In this document: positions 14,394 through 15,131 of the stretch, one piece after another
How the letters are laid out: each line of letters begins with the position of its first letter
How positions within the stretch are numbered: the first letter of the stretch is position 1
Origin: SIG588 sp045599305
GTDB taxonomy: Bacteria > Bacillota > Clostridia > Oscillospirales > Acutalibacteraceae
Reading direction: 5' to 3'
DNA: 15,131 bases
NCBI GenBank assembly: GCA_045599305.1
Contig: JAZRVU010000010.1
Span: 1-15,131 of the forward strand
Notes under the pieces: model-generated
Database searches by the model: none
What the model was told of the DNA's origin: nothing
What the model saw: only the letters and a program-made list of their open reading frames with translations
Translations under genes and position numbers: made by a program

Positions 14394-15131
14394 GGATATA
14401 CAAAAAATCAGGATCGACGAAATAACCGATGTATTCTACTTGTACTCCAAAAAAGGGGTAAAAGAAGAAATGATCAACAGAAAGAACTACGGTATTTCTT
14501 TCGGCGAAAGCGGCCGGATCACGTATGTGCAGGACGGCGTCAAAACCGTATCCACCGCTCACAATGTGATCCTGCTCCCCAAAGGCGGGAACTATAAGAT
14601 CATACGGCAGGAAACGGGCTTTTTCACCGTGATCAATTTCGATTGCAGGGAAAATATAGGGGATAGGATCACCGGCTTCGATATTGGCTCAAATCAAAAG
14701 ATCCTGGAGCTGTTCTTTGAACTGAAAGAGAGTTTTATAAAAAATGATACCTTCGGATCGCTTGCCGTTTTGTACAGGATCCTGTCGGAAATCTTCGAAT
14801 TCACACCGAATGACACCTTCTCACAGATCCAAAAATACATAAACGATTCTCTCTATGATGCGACGCTGTCCAATAAAAAAATCGCCGATGCCATCCACAT
14901 CAGCGAATCTTACCTGAATAAACTTTTCATTAAACAATGCGGGATATCCACCAAACAATACATAATCCGAAAACGGATCGAACTGGCCACAAAATATCTC
15001 GGTGAGAACCGCTACAGTATCGGTCAGATCTGTGAAAAATGCGGGTATTCCAACCTCTATTCCTTCAGCAGAGCCTTCAAAAGCATCAAAAATGTTTCGC
15101 CGCTTGAATACAAAAAGACTATGCAGAACAG
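14392..15131 (+). CDS. AraC-family transcriptional regulator (3' end outside window)
   Basis: A DNA-binding regulator whose 246 visible residues remain open at the right edge. Residues 1-100 form a beta-rich, probably cupin-like sensor domain (YGISFGESGRITYVQDG, HNVILLPKGGNY), expected to bind a small ligand. The C-terminal AraC domain begins near 143. The first helix-turn-helix is around 159-181 (SNKKIADAIHISESYLNKLF). The second is around 208-230 (YSIGQICEKCGYSNLYSFSRAF), followed by the family end motif SPLEY. ATG 14392 is the only start, since an in-frame TAG lies at 14377. Divergent placement against the SDR/AroD-like operon suggests it controls that operon, probably in response to the substrate or a product. 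Its codon use is the most A/T-rich in the window, consistent with acquired DNA. Confidence 0.9.
   Translation, partial: MDIQKIRIDEITDVFYLYSKKGVKEEMINRKNYGISFGESGRITYVQDGVKTVSTAHNVILLPKGGNYKIIRQETGFFTVINFDCRENIGDRITGFDIGSNQKILELFFELKESFIKNDTFGSLAVLYRILSEIFEFTPNDTFSQIQKYINDSLYDATLSNKKIADAIHISESYLNKLFIKQCGISTKQYIIRKRIELATKYLGENRYSIGQICEKCGYSNLYSFSRAFKSIKNVSPLEYKKTMQN

Overview
The window reads as a stretch of chromosome from a GC-rich member of the Clostridia, most likely an Oscillospiraceae/Ruminococcaceae-type gut anaerobe. This is inferred from Firmicute-style genes (nadD-yqeK, rsfS, yqeG, a CD1247-like protein beside efp), strong AGGAGG ribosome binding sites, ATGA-coupled gene pairs and high third-position GC. 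No RNA genes, CRISPR arrays, insertion sequences or attachment sites were seen.

Region 1 (1-7947, all +) is a dense housekeeping run: the 3' end of smc, ftsY, an XTP/dITP pyrophosphatase (rdgB-like), a YhbY-type RNA-binding protein, a single reading frame fusing NadD to a YqeK HD domain, a divergent LytR-CpsA-Psr (LCP) membrane protein, rsfS and leuS. Most genes overlap by a few bases or are separated by less than 25 bases. It joins chromosome segregation, membrane targeting, nucleotide-pool cleaning, NAD synthesis, Ap4A breakdown, ribosome silencing and leucyl-tRNA synthesis. A good sigma-A-type promoter sequence lies inside the yqeK part and could give the LCP-rsfS-leuS genes their own transcript.

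Region 2 (7948-10753, +) starts with a near-consensus promoter and rpsU, followed by a hairpin with a UUCG loop, then yqeG, an endonuclease IV-like TIM-barrel protein and an Xaa-Pro aminopeptidase. Region 3 (10754-11954, +) has its own promoter, efp, an acidic Cys-rich CD1247-like protein, and a strong hairpin terminator that can serve both strands.

Region 4 (11977-15131) looks different: visibly lower GC, more A/T-ending codons, and an accessory layout. Three genes on the minus strand (SDR oxidoreductase, type I 3-dehydroquinate dehydratase-like protein, second SDR oxidoreductase) form a tight operon read divergently from an AraC-family regulator that runs off the right edge. Both SDRs keep their catalytic residues and an NAD-type Asp. 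The AroD-like protein keeps the catalytic His/Lys pair but appears to have lost substrate-binding residues. I infer a small regulated catabolic cassette acting on a cyclic polyol, keto acid or sugar-like compound; its substrate cannot be read from the sequence. This is the best candidate here for an undescribed system.
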